In this document: positions 16,343-24,478 of the stretch, piece after piece
Layout of the letters: every line of letters begins with the position of its first letter
Position numbering within the stretch: the stretch's first letter is position 1
DNA from: Streptomyces sp. NBC_00358
GTDB taxonomy: Bacteria > Actinomycetota > Actinomycetes > Streptomycetales > Streptomycetaceae
Direction of reading: 5' to 3'
NCBI RefSeq assembly: GCF_036099295.1
Contig: NZ_CP107976.1
Coordinates: forward strand, 8,370,001 to 8,434,000
Length of the DNA: 64,000 bases
The notes under the pieces: model-generated
What the model was told of the DNA's origin: nothing
Seen by the model: only the letters and a program-made list of their open reading frames with translations
Database searches by the model: none
Program-made: the position numbers and the translations under genes

Positions 16343-17791
16343 ATGCTCGGATTCAGGAAGTCGCGCCACAGACTCACCACGGCGCTGGCCGTGTTCGGTC
16401 TGCTCATCACGGGAGCCGCCGTTCAGGCGGCCACCGTCGTCCCCGCCCACGCGGCCACCCCCCACCGCGTCCTGTTCGACAACGGCCACGCCGAGACCGC
16501 GGGCAACGCCGACTGGATCATCTCCACCAGCCAGCCCGACCCGCTCGGCCAGAACTCCAGCCCGACCTCGGAGACTTCCTGGACGGGCGCACTGTCCTCG
16601 TGGGGCGTTGCCCTGCAGAAGACCGGCAACTACAGCCTCAAGACGCTGCCTTCGGGCTCCAGCCTCACCTACGGCGGCAGCGCCGCGACCGATCTCGCGA
16701 ACTTCGACGAGCTGGTGCTGCCCGAGCCCAACACGCTGTTCACCACCGCCGAGAAGACCGCCATCATGACGTTCGTCAAGAACGGCGGCGGCCTCTTCAT
16801 GATCTCCGACCACACCGGCGCCGACCGCAACAGCGACGGCTACGACGCGGTCGAGATCTTCAACGACCTGATGGCCAACAACAGCGTCGACAGCACCGAC
16901 CCGTTCGGCTTCTCCATCGACACGCTGGACGTCGGCTCCGACTACCCGAGCGCCATCAGTGACAGCACCAACGCGGTCCTGCACGGCTCGTTCGGCACCG
17001 TCACCAAGAGCCTGATCGCGGACGGGACCACGGCCACGCTCAAGCCGGCGGACAACTCGGCCGTCAAGGGCCTGCTCTACCGGACCGGTTACTCCGGGAA
17101 CACCGGCGCCTTCTTCGCGACCAGCACCTTCGGCAGCGGCAAGGTCGCCTTCTGGGGCGACAGTTCACCGATGGACGACGGGACCGGCCAGTCCGGCAAC
17201 ACCCTGTACGACGGCTGGAACGACACCGGCGCGACCAACGCGGCGCTCGCCCTCAACGCCACCGACTGGCTCGCGGGCACGACCAGCAGCGGTGGTGGTG
17301 GCGGTGGCACCGGAACCTGCACGGCAGCCCAGTTGCTCGCCAACCCCGGCTTCGAGTCCGGCAGCACGTCCTGGACCGGCACGAGCGGTGTGATCACCAC
17401 CAGCTCCAGCGAGGCGGCGCGCACCGGTTCCTACAAGGCGTGGCTCAACGGCTACGGCTCGGCCAACACGGACACGCTCTCCCAGGCCGTGACCATCCCC
17501 TCGGGATGCTCGGCCACCCTGAGCTTCTATCTGCACGTGGACACGGCCGAGACGTCCACGAGCACCGCGTACGACACCCTCAAGGCGCAGGTCGTCAACA
17601 GCAGCGGCACCGTGCTGTCCACCCTGGCGACGTACTCGAACCTGAACGCGGCCTCCGGGTACACGCAGCGCACCTTCAGCCTCGGCACCACCTATGCCGG
17701 GCAGACCGTCACGATCAAGTTCACCGGCGTCGAGGGCTCCACGCTCCAGACGTCGTTCGTCCTCGACGACACCGCGCTCAACGTGAGCTGA
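16343..17791 (+). CDS. Secreted modular protein with ThuA/GATase-like domain and carbohydrate-binding module
   Basis: A 482-residue exported protein. A signal peptide (about residues 1-40) ends in AHAATPHR. The first domain (about 40-315) contains VLFDNGHAET, FVKNGGGLFMISDHTG and GKVAFWGDSSPMDDG, a class-I-glutamine-amidotransferase-like fold seen in secreted hydrolase-associated proteins. A run of six glycines (about 324) links to a C-terminal beta-sandwich (LLANPGFESGSTSWTG) of the CBM4/9 or CenC type. It probably acts on an extracellular polymer, but the reaction is not known. ATG chosen for the GGAGG about nine bases upstream. Confidence 0.7.
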   Translation: MLGFRKSRHRLTTALAVFGLLITGAAVQAATVVPAHAATPHRVLFDNGHAETAGNADWIISTSQPDPLGQNSSPTSETSWTGALSSWGVALQKTGNYSLKTLPSGSSLTYGGSAATDLANFDELVLPEPNTLFTTAEKTAIMTFVKNGGGLFMISDHTGADRNSDGYDAVEIFNDLMANNSVDSTDPFGFSIDTLDVGSDYPSAISDSTNAVLHGSFGTVTKSLIADGTTATLKPADNSAVKGLLYRTGYSGNTGAFFATSTFGSGKVAFWGDSSPMDDGTGQSGNTLYDGWNDTGATNAALALNATDWLAGTTSSGGGGGGTGTCTAAQLLANPGFESGSTSWTGTSGVITTSSSEAARTGSYKAWLNGYGSANTDTLSQAVTIPSGCSATLSFYLHVDTAETSTSTAYDTLKAQVVNSSGTVLSTLATYSNLNAASGYTQRTFSLGTTYAGQTVTIKFTGVEGSTLQTSFVLDDTALNVS

Positions 17792-17804
17792 GCACGGGCC
17801 GGAC

Positions 17805-17835
17805 GAGGGGCGGGCCCGAACCGGGTCCGCCCCTC
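17805..17835. terminator. Bidirectional terminator hairpin
   Basis: A 13-base-pair stem with one G-T wobble (GAGGGGCGGGCCC arm) and a five-base loop between the convergent secreted-protein and exo-glucosaminidase genes. Confidence 0.75.
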
Positions 17836-17861
17836 GCGCCGTTCCACCGGGCCGGACGGGC

Positions 17862-20588
17862 CTACCGGGCCCGGACCGTCCGCTCCGGCGTGTTCCACCC
17901 GGAGATCCGTACCGCGGGCCGGGCCCCGTGCAGATCGGCCGTCCGGCAGGTCGCCGTCAGCGTCACCGACTCGCCCGGCCACAGGCTCACCTGGTTGTCG
18001 GACCACCGCACCGGCAGCACCGGCCTGCCCTCGGTGTCCACGAGATGCGCGTCGGTGAGGAGCGAGGGCGTCCTCCCGTGCCCCTCGTTCCGCAGGGTGA
18101 CCTTCGTCGTGGAGGTCCCGCCGGGACCGGACGAGGTCGACACCGAGGCCGAAACCGGCACCCTCGCCATGGAGTTGAGCCCCTTGAGGTCCGCGTAACC
18201 CGTCGTCGGCGTGTAGTACCAGTCGGTGTTCGCCCAGTCGATGGTGTCCGGCCGCGTCGACAGCCAGTACACGTTGCGGCTGACCTCCCTGCCCCCGGCG
18301 TCGCGCAGGACCAGCCGCGCGAGATACGTCGTCGAGAGCCCGCTCACCGAGGACGGCACCGTGAACACCCTGCCGCGCGCCCCGTCGCCGCGCACGGTGA
18401 CACCGGTCGCCGTCCGGTCGTACCGCTGTGTGCCGTCGGTGTCGAACAGCGTGACACGCGCGGTGAGGCCGGACGCGGACGCGTGCCGGCTGTTCACGAC
18501 GACGACGGAGCGGTCGTCGTACGAATACTGGATGTGCAGGGGCTCGTTGGCCTTCTTCGCCCCGAAGTAGGCCCCGCCCTGGTCGAGGTAACGGTCCATC
18601 AACTGCCAGTGCAGCGAGGTCCATCCGCTGTTGAGCATCCAGTGGACGACCCCGGTCGAAGGCTTCGAGGCGTCGGTGGCGTTGCGCCCGTACGCCTCGA
18701 ACTGCGCCCGCACGTTCTCGTACTGGGCGAGCTGCGCCTTGCGTACGTAGTCGGTGAGACCGGTCGGCGCACCGTAGCGGCCGGCCAGGGCGGCGTCGTA
18801 GATCTTGAGAGTGCCGAAGACCGGGGACGGCGAGCGGTGGTACTGCTTGGCGCCCGGGTTCTTCCAGAGGGTGTCCAGTTCGGCGGGTGACATCATGCGG
18901 CGCAGGGTGTCCAGGGTGGGGATGTCGGGGCCCGCGCCGGTCTCGGAGTTGAAGCCGGTGGCGCCGCCCTCACGCTTGGCGTACCAGTAGCCCGGCGGGA
19001 TCCAGTCGTAGGGGCCGGTCATCTTCATGCCCGAACGGCCGGAGACGGGCGAGGAATTGTCGGACGCGGCGGCCACCACCGGGTCCGGCCAGTCGGCCGC
19101 CTTCAGGGCGTCGAGGTACGTCTTCTCGATCCTGGCGTCCGGCGCGAAGTCGCTGCCGATGAGGAAGGAGACGACGCTCGGGTGGTCGCGCAGCCGGGCG
19201 GCCTCGGCGGCCATCGAGGCCCGGGCGACCGGATAGTCGGCGGCGGTCCACTTGTCGCCGGTCTCCGTGCCGTTGACCTGTCCTTCCCACTTGTCGCAGC
19301 ATTCCCAGCCGGGGAGGGTGAGGATGCCGTAGCGGTCGGCGAGGTCGAAGAACTCGTCCGGTTCGATGTGCCCTTCGAGACGGATGGTGTTGAGGCCCAG
19401 GTCGAGGGCGTACCTGAGCCGGTCCTCGACGTACCCGCGGTCCCAGCGCAGGAACTCGTCCGGGGACCAGCCGCCGCCCTTGATGAGCAGCCTGCGGCCG
19501 TTGACGCTGTACTGCCGGGCGCCGTCATGGTTCAGGGGCGCCTTCACCTCACGGACGCCGAAGTCCTCGTGCGCGGTGTCGGAGACGGCGCCGGCGACGG
19601 AGGCGGTCAGCCGGAGGCCGTACAGCGGCTGCCCGCCCATGCCCGCGGGCCACCACACCCGCGGAGACCTCAGGTGGAGCCCGGGGACGTCGGCCCGCGA
19701 GAAGACGACCGTCCTCGTCTCGTGAGCCGCGAGCGGGACGGTCTTCGAGAACGGCACCGAGCCGATGCGGCCCGAGACCGTGGCGGTGACGGCCGAGCCG
19801 GTCTCGTTGCGCGCCCGTGCCTTGACCGTGAGGTCGGCGGACCGGAGCGAGGGGACGTCCAGGCGGGTCAGCACATGCGCGTCGCGCAGCGCGACCGGGC
19901 CGCCGCGGCGGACGAGGACGTCGCGGACGATTCCCATGTTCTGGTCGGGCGGCGGCTGGAGCCAGTCGATCCAGCCCATGGTCAGGTTCTTGTTCGGGTC
20001 GTTGGGCCGGATACGGAAGGCGACGGTGTTGGTGCCCGCGCGCACCAGCGAGGTGATGTCCAGCTCGTGGTGCGTGTAGGCGCCGGCCACCTCGGCGGCG
20101 TCGGCGACCCGGCGGCCGTTGACGTAGACGTCGGCGGCCGAGATCACCCCGCTGAAGTCGAGGTGGCTGCGCTCGGAGGTGTCGGCGACCGTGAAGTCCG
20201 AGCGGTACCACCAGGGCACGGTGAAGTCGGCCTTCGGGATCTTCCGCAGGTTGTCCGAGTAGAACGGATCCGCGTACCGGCCGTTCGCGAGCAGTGCCGC
20301 GAGGACCGTGGAACGGGAGCCGGCCGGGTACCAGCCGTTCGCCCGGTAGCCGGGGCTGGAGACGGCGGACGCCGGGTCGGTCACCTTGGCGCTGGACTGG
20401 ATCGCGTACCCCGACAGTGCCGTGGCGCTGCCGGCGGCGGAGGCCACCGGTGTGACGCGGACATGGGGCGCGACGGCCGTCCGGGGACCGGGCCCCTCGG
20501 CCCAGGCGCTCGCCGAGAGGGTGCACAGCAGGCCCAGGGCGACGGCGGCCGTGGCGAGGCGCCGTCTGGACACAGGGCGGTGGAACAC
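17862..20588 (-). CDS. csxA: Secreted exo-beta-D-glucosaminidase, GH2 (CsxA type)
   Basis: A 908-residue secreted enzyme that should release glucosamine from the non-reducing ends of chitosan oligomers. After a signal peptide (about 1-30, ending SASAWA) come the GH2 sugar-binding, immunoglobulin-like and TIM-barrel domains. The acid/base position is Asp480 in LIGSDFAPD, and the nucleophile is Glu549 in FNSETGAG. An Asp in place of the usual GH2 Glu is a mark of the CsxA subfamily, whose described residues are D469 and E541. WWPAGMGGQPLY and LEGHIEPDEFFDLADRYGIL are other barrel landmarks. GTG start with AAAGGAGAG upstream. A ROK operator-like site lies 50 bases upstream. Confidence 0.9.
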   Translation of the reverse strand: MFHRPVSRRRLATAAVALGLLCTLSASAWAEGPGPRTAVAPHVRVTPVASAAGSATALSGYAIQSSAKVTDPASAVSSPGYRANGWYPAGSRSTVLAALLANGRYADPFYSDNLRKIPKADFTVPWWYRSDFTVADTSERSHLDFSGVISAADVYVNGRRVADAAEVAGAYTHHELDITSLVRAGTNTVAFRIRPNDPNKNLTMGWIDWLQPPPDQNMGIVRDVLVRRGGPVALRDAHVLTRLDVPSLRSADLTVKARARNETGSAVTATVSGRIGSVPFSKTVPLAAHETRTVVFSRADVPGLHLRSPRVWWPAGMGGQPLYGLRLTASVAGAVSDTAHEDFGVREVKAPLNHDGARQYSVNGRRLLIKGGGWSPDEFLRWDRGYVEDRLRYALDLGLNTIRLEGHIEPDEFFDLADRYGILTLPGWECCDKWEGQVNGTETGDKWTAADYPVARASMAAEAARLRDHPSVVSFLIGSDFAPDARIEKTYLDALKAADWPDPVVAAASDNSSPVSGRSGMKMTGPYDWIPPGYWYAKREGGATGFNSETGAGPDIPTLDTLRRMMSPAELDTLWKNPGAKQYHRSPSPVFGTLKIYDAALAGRYGAPTGLTDYVRKAQLAQYENVRAQFEAYGRNATDASKPSTGVVHWMLNSGWTSLHWQLMDRYLDQGGAYFGAKKANEPLHIQYSYDDRSVVVVNSRHASASGLTARVTLFDTDGTQRYDRTATGVTVRGDGARGRVFTVPSSVSGLSTTYLARLVLRDAGGREVSRNVYWLSTRPDTIDWANTDWYYTPTTGYADLKGLNSMARVPVSASVSTSSGPGGTSTTKVTLRNEGHGRTPSLLTDAHLVDTEGRPVLPVRWSDNQVSLWPGESVTLTATCRTADLHGARPAVRISGWNTPERTVRAR

Positions 20589-20638
20589 GGTGATCTCTCC
20601 TTTGGGGGTGGGGGAGCATCCGCGCTACGGCACTGCAA

Positions 20639-20657
20639 GTTAGGAAACTTTACTAAC
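20639..20657. promoter_or_regulatory. ROK-type operator upstream of the exo-glucosaminidase gene
   Basis: GTTAGGAAACTTTACTAAC is an imperfect palindrome (GTTAG/CTAAC arms, AAA-C-TTT centre). On the other strand it reads TTAGTAAAGTTTCCTAA, close to the site at 22008-22024 before the ROK gene. It resembles the CsnR operator type of Streptomyces chitosanase genes. Confidence 0.65.
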
Positions 20658-20785
20658 TGGTCGCCCAAGCTAGGCCGCTGAGTAAGCCATGTCAATCACC
20701 GGCGGGCCGCACCGTTCCGTCACAGCGCCCCGGTCGGTACCGCGAGGCACGTCGCCGACGGATGCCGACGGCCGCGGTCCCGCTT

Positions 20786-21985
20786 TCAGGGAGCCGATCT
20801 GCGCTCGAACACCACATCGCGTGCGGTCCCCAGAGCCGTGGCCACCGCGCCGAGCAGCACCGCGTCCTCGCCCAGTCGGCCGGGTGCGATCCGCGGGCGC
20901 AGGGGCGTGAGGGTCCGCAGGGTCTCGCGGACGGGCCGCAGCAGCAGATCGACGCTGTGGCCGACCCCGCCGCCCAGGACGACCAGATCGGGATCGAGCA
21001 CCGCCGCCGCGGCTGCCACCGTGTGCGCGATCCGCTCGCCCTCCAGCCGGACCGCCTCGACCGCGGGGCCGTGCCCCTCGCGCGCCGCGTCGAAGACCGC
21101 CTTCGCGGTCAGCGGCCCGGTCATGCCGAAGTGCCGGGCGGCCTCGACGACCGCCTCACCGGACACCGCGTCCTCCAGGGTCTCGGGCTTGTGCAGGCCC
21201 GGCCACGGCAGGAAGCCGATCTCGCCGGCCCCGCCGTGCGCCCCCCTGAACAGCCGTCCCTCGCAGACGACCCCCATGCCCAGACCGGTGCCGATCATGA
21301 TGTACGCGAACAGCCGGCTGCCCGCCCCGACCCCGTACGTGTACTCGCCGAGCGCCGCGAGGTTCGCGTCGTTGTGCACCTCCAGCGGGATGCCCAGTTC
21401 CTCCCGCATCCGGTCGAACAGGCCCGCCCTGCCCCACCCGGGCAGATGCATCGCGTACCGGACCCGGCGCTGCTTCTCGTCGTACACGCCCGGCGTGCCC
21501 ACCACCGCGTGGGCCACCTCGTGGGCCCCCGCACCGGAGTTGGCGACGACCTGGTGGGCGGTGGAGACCACGAGGTCGGCCATGGCCCCGGAGGTACGGG
21601 CGCGGTTGCGCACGTCGGCGCGCGCGACCACCGCGCCGTCGAGATCGGCGACCGCCACGCGCAGCCAACTACGGCCGATGTCGATGCCGAGCGCGTACCC
21701 GGCCGCCGGGTCGGGGGCGTACAGGACGGCGACCCGGCCGCGCTCGGGAGCCCGCGTTCCGACCTCGTGGACCAGGCCCGCCTCCTCCAGCGCGGCGAGC
21801 GCGCTGGAGACCGTCGGCTTGGACAGCCCCGTCTCGCGGGCGAGTTGTGCGCGCGAGGCGGCACCGCCGGTGCGCATCCGGTCGAGGAGCAGCCGCTCGT
21901 TGGTGCTGCGCAGCCGCCGGCGGCTCCATGGCTGTTCGGGCTGCTCTGCGGCGTCGCTGGCGGGCATCGCACCATTCTCACTCAT
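20786..21985 (-). CDS. ROK-family transcriptional repressor (CsnR-like by context)
   Basis: A 399-residue regulator. The N-terminal winged helix spans about residues 25-85 (TNERLLLDRMRTGGAASRAQ, then LSKPTVSSALAALEEAGLV), followed by an actin-like ROK domain with LGIDIGRSWLRVAVADLDG, the sugar-site HNDANLAALGE and GTGLGMGV. The usual CxCGxxGC zinc motif is absent: the corresponding stretch is WPGLHKPETLED. Its neighbours and shared operator point to glucosamine or chitosan-oligomer sensing. ATG at 21985 with AAGGGGG upstream. Confidence 0.85.
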   Translation of the reverse strand: MSENGAMPASDAAEQPEQPWSRRRLRSTNERLLLDRMRTGGAASRAQLARETGLSKPTVSSALAALEEAGLVHEVGTRAPERGRVAVLYAPDPAAGYALGIDIGRSWLRVAVADLDGAVVARADVRNRARTSGAMADLVVSTAHQVVANSGAGAHEVAHAVVGTPGVYDEKQRRVRYAMHLPGWGRAGLFDRMREELGIPLEVHNDANLAALGEYTYGVGAGSRLFAYIMIGTGLGMGVVCEGRLFRGAHGGAGEIGFLPWPGLHKPETLEDAVSGEAVVEAARHFGMTGPLTAKAVFDAAREGHGPAVEAVRLEGERIAHTVAAAAAVLDPDLVVLGGGVGHSVDLLLRPVRETLRTLTPLRPRIAPGRLGEDAVLLGAVATALGTARDVVFERRSAP

Positions 21986-22007
21986 TCATGACGCCCCCTT
22001 GACGCGC

Positions 22008-22024
22008 TTAGTAAGGCTCCTTAA
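22008..22024. promoter_or_regulatory. ROK-type operator between the repressor and permease genes
   Basis: TTAGTAAGGCTCCTTAA matches the complement of the site at 20639 at most positions (TTAGTAA-N3-TTCCTAA pattern). It lies 23 bases upstream of the repressor start and about 145 bases upstream of the permease, so it can give autoregulation and control of the permease. Confidence 0.6.
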
Positions 22025-22168
22025 CTTTATCGCCCAGTCAGCCTCACCGGGCGAGCCGAGGGGAGGCCCGCGCCGACCGGTCCGCCGCCGTCCTCGATCC
22101 GTCGGCCTGTCGTCGAGGCCGGCCGTCACCCCCGTACCTCTCCCCGCGTCGTGTCCCGAGGAGGACCC

Positions 22169-23623
22169 GTGTCCGGTACCCCGCCATCCACCGGCGGTTT
22201 CGTCCGCAGTGTCGGCCTGTTCCAGGCCACCGCCATCAACATGAGCCAGATGTGCGGCATCGGGCCGTTCGTCACGATCCCGCTCATGGTCGCCGCGTTC
22301 GGCGGTCCGCAAGCGGTCATCGGCTTCGTCGCGGGCGCCCTGCTGGCGCTCGCCGACGGGCTCGTCTGGGCCGAGCTGGGCGCCGCCATGCCCGGCTCGG
22401 GCGGCAGCTACGTCTATCTCCGCCAGGCCTTCCAGTACCGCACCGGACGCCTGATGCCGTTCCTGTTCGTGTGGACGGCGATGCTCTTCATCCCGCTGAT
22501 CATGTCCACCGGGGTGGTCGGCTTCGTCCAGTACCTGGGCTATCTGGCCCCGGACATGGGCAGGACCACCGGCGACCTCGTCGGACTCGGCATGGTCGCC
22601 CTCGTCGTCCTCCTGCTGTGGCGGGGGATCGAGCACATCGCGCGGATCACCGCCGTCATGTGGGCCGTGATGATCGTCTCGGTCCTGCTGGTGATCGTCG
22701 CCGCGGCCACCGACTTCAGCGCCCATCTCGCCTTCACCTACCCGGCGCACGCCTTCGAGCTGTCCGGCAGCCACTTCTGGATCGGCTTCGCGGCCGGCCT
22801 GACCATCGGCATCTACGACTACCTCGGCTACAACACCACCGCCTACATGGGCGCCGAGATCAAGGACCCCGGCCGCACCCTGCCCCGCTCCATCGTCTTC
22901 TCGATCCTCGGCATCATGGCCATCTACCTGCTGCTCCAGATCGGCACGCTCGGTGTCATCGACTGGCACCGGATGACGGACCCCGGCGACATCGCCTCCA
23001 CCTCGGTGGCCTCGGCGGTCATGCAGGAGACCTGGGGCAAGGGTGCCGCCGACACGGTCACCGTCCTCATCCTGATCACGGCGTTCGCCTCGGTCTTCAC
23101 CGGACTGCTCGGCGGCTCGCGGGTGCCCTACGACGCCGCCCGCGAACACGTCTTCTTCCGCCCGTACGCCAAGCTGCACCCCAGGCACCGCTTCCCGACG
23201 CTGGGTCTGGCCACCATGGGCGTCATCACGGCCATCGGCTTCCTGATCGGCCGCCACACCGACCTCGCCACCCTCATCCAGTTGCTGACCACGGTCATGG
23301 TCATCGTCCAGGCGCTGGCCCAGGTCGTCGCCCTGTCGGTGCTGCGCAAACGGCAGCCGGGCCTGCGTCGCCCGTACCGGATGTGGCTCTACCCCGTGCC
23401 GAGCTTCCTGGCCCTCGCCGGCTGGCTCACCATCTACGGCTACGCGGACAAGAACTCCCCGGGCCGCCACCCGATCGAGTGGTCGCTGGCCTGGGTCGCC
23501 CTCGGCCTCGTCGCCTTCGCCGTCTGGGCACGCCTGGAGAAGGTGTGGCCGTTCGGCCCCAGGGAGATCACCGAGGAGTACCTGACGGCACCGGCCCCCG
23601 AGACGGAGCCCGCCGGGGCCTGA
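22169..23623 (+). CDS. APC-superfamily amino acid/amine permease
   Basis: A 484-residue membrane protein with about 12 predicted helices. Helix 1 holds MSQMCGIGPFVTIPLMVAAF, the unwound G-x-G segment of APC transporters, and PGSGGSYVYLRQAF follows helix 2. DYLGYNTTAYMGAEIKDPGR is the conserved region after helix 6. The substrate is probably an amino acid or amine; a link to glucosamine use is suggested only by the shared regulatory region with the ROK repressor. The second of two GTG codons is chosen because GAGGAGG lies just before it. Confidence 0.8.
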   Translation: MSGTPPSTGGFVRSVGLFQATAINMSQMCGIGPFVTIPLMVAAFGGPQAVIGFVAGALLALADGLVWAELGAAMPGSGGSYVYLRQAFQYRTGRLMPFLFVWTAMLFIPLIMSTGVVGFVQYLGYLAPDMGRTTGDLVGLGMVALVVLLLWRGIEHIARITAVMWAVMIVSVLLVIVAAATDFSAHLAFTYPAHAFELSGSHFWIGFAAGLTIGIYDYLGYNTTAYMGAEIKDPGRTLPRSIVFSILGIMAIYLLLQIGTLGVIDWHRMTDPGDIASTSVASAVMQETWGKGAADTVTVLILITAFASVFTGLLGGSRVPYDAAREHVFFRPYAKLHPRHRFPTLGLATMGVITAIGFLIGRHTDLATLIQLLTTVMVIVQALAQVVALSVLRKRQPGLRRPYRMWLYPVPSFLALAGWLTIYGYADKNSPGRHPIEWSLAWVALGLVAFAVWARLEKVWPFGPREITEEYLTAPAPETEPAGA

Positions 23624-23630
23624 CGGTCCC

Positions 23631-23663
23631 GGGCGCCCCCGGACGTGCGGGGCGGGGGCGCCC
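23631..23663 (+). terminator. Terminator after the permease gene
   Basis: An 11-base-pair perfect stem (GGGCGCCCCCG and complement) with an 11-base loop, eight bases after the stop codon. Confidence 0.7.
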
Positions 23664-23739
23664 ACGGGCTTCGACGGCCTGGGAGGGACCGCGCCCCGGA
23701 CCACCGGGTGGGCCCCGGACCACCTGGCGGCCCGTCGCG

Positions 23740-23768
23740 GACGGCCACGGAGTTCAGCCGTGGCCGTC
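23740..23768. terminator. Hairpin at the end of the acetyltransferase gene
   Basis: An 11-base-pair perfect stem (GACGGCCACGG and complement) with a seven-base loop. It overlaps the last codons and stop of the minus-strand acetyltransferase gene and may act as its terminator. Confidence 0.5.
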
Positions 23769-24320
23769 TCCTTCACGATGGCTCCAGGTCCGAAGGACGA
23801 CGTCCCGGCCCTTCGCCGTACGGACGACGGGCTCGTCACCCGCGAGGACGAAGCCCGTCGCCCTGGCGACCCCCTCGCTCGCCGCGTTCCCGTCCTCGAT
23901 GCACAGCACGATGCGGCGTCCGCCGACGCTGCGGTGCGCGAAGTCGACGGCCAGCCGGACCGCGCGGCTGGCGAGCCCCCGGCCCCGGTACGCGGCCCCA
24001 ACGCCGTAGGCCAGCTCCACGTCGCGCTGATCGGCCGTGCCGGGAAACAGCAGGATCTCGCCCCGGGGCCGCTCACCGTCCGTGGTGATGGCGAGCTGTA
24101 CGCCCCGCCGCTCGGCGCTCTTCTGCTCCGCCGCCGCGAGATAGGCGAGCGCCGCCGCGGTGTCGAAGGGCGAGGCGACCGGCGTCCACCGGTCGATCTC
24201 GGGATCGTCGTAGAGCGCGACGAGGTCCGCGACGTCGTCGTCGGACCACTCGCGCAGATGCAGCCCCAGCCCGTCGATACGCAGCGGCCCGGGGAAGTCG
24301 AAGGTCGGTCGGCTGTCCAT
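23754..24320 (-). CDS. RimJ/RimL-type GNAT acetyltransferase
   Basis: A 188-residue protein with a single GNAT domain of the RimJ/RimL (Acetyltransf_3) kind: LREWSDDDVADLVALYDDPE at the start, ELAYGVGAAYRGRGLASRAV as the acetyl-CoA loop, and NAASEGVARATGFVLAG near the end. Members acetylate protein N-termini or small amines; this target is unknown. The ATG at 24320 fits the family start. It has no clear ribosome site and may be leaderless. Confidence 0.75.
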   Translation of the reverse strand: MDSRPTFDFPGPLRIDGLGLHLREWSDDDVADLVALYDDPEIDRWTPVASPFDTAAALAYLAAAEQKSAERRGVQLAITTDGERPRGEILLFPGTADQRDVELAYGVGAAYRGRGLASRAVRLAVDFAHRSVGGRRIVLCIEDGNAASEGVARATGFVLAGDEPVVRTAKGRDVVLRTWSHREGDGHG

Positions 24321-24478
24321 CGGACGATCGTGACGCGTCGGGCGGGCAGGGACCAAGGACGTCGGGCCACGCACATGAATACGGACACGACGGGCGGGGA
24401 CCACTTGGACGTTGTCCGGATGCACGGGGGCGGGGCCAGGATAGAACTGGGACATCGTCCGATCGTCGGGAGGCCGTG

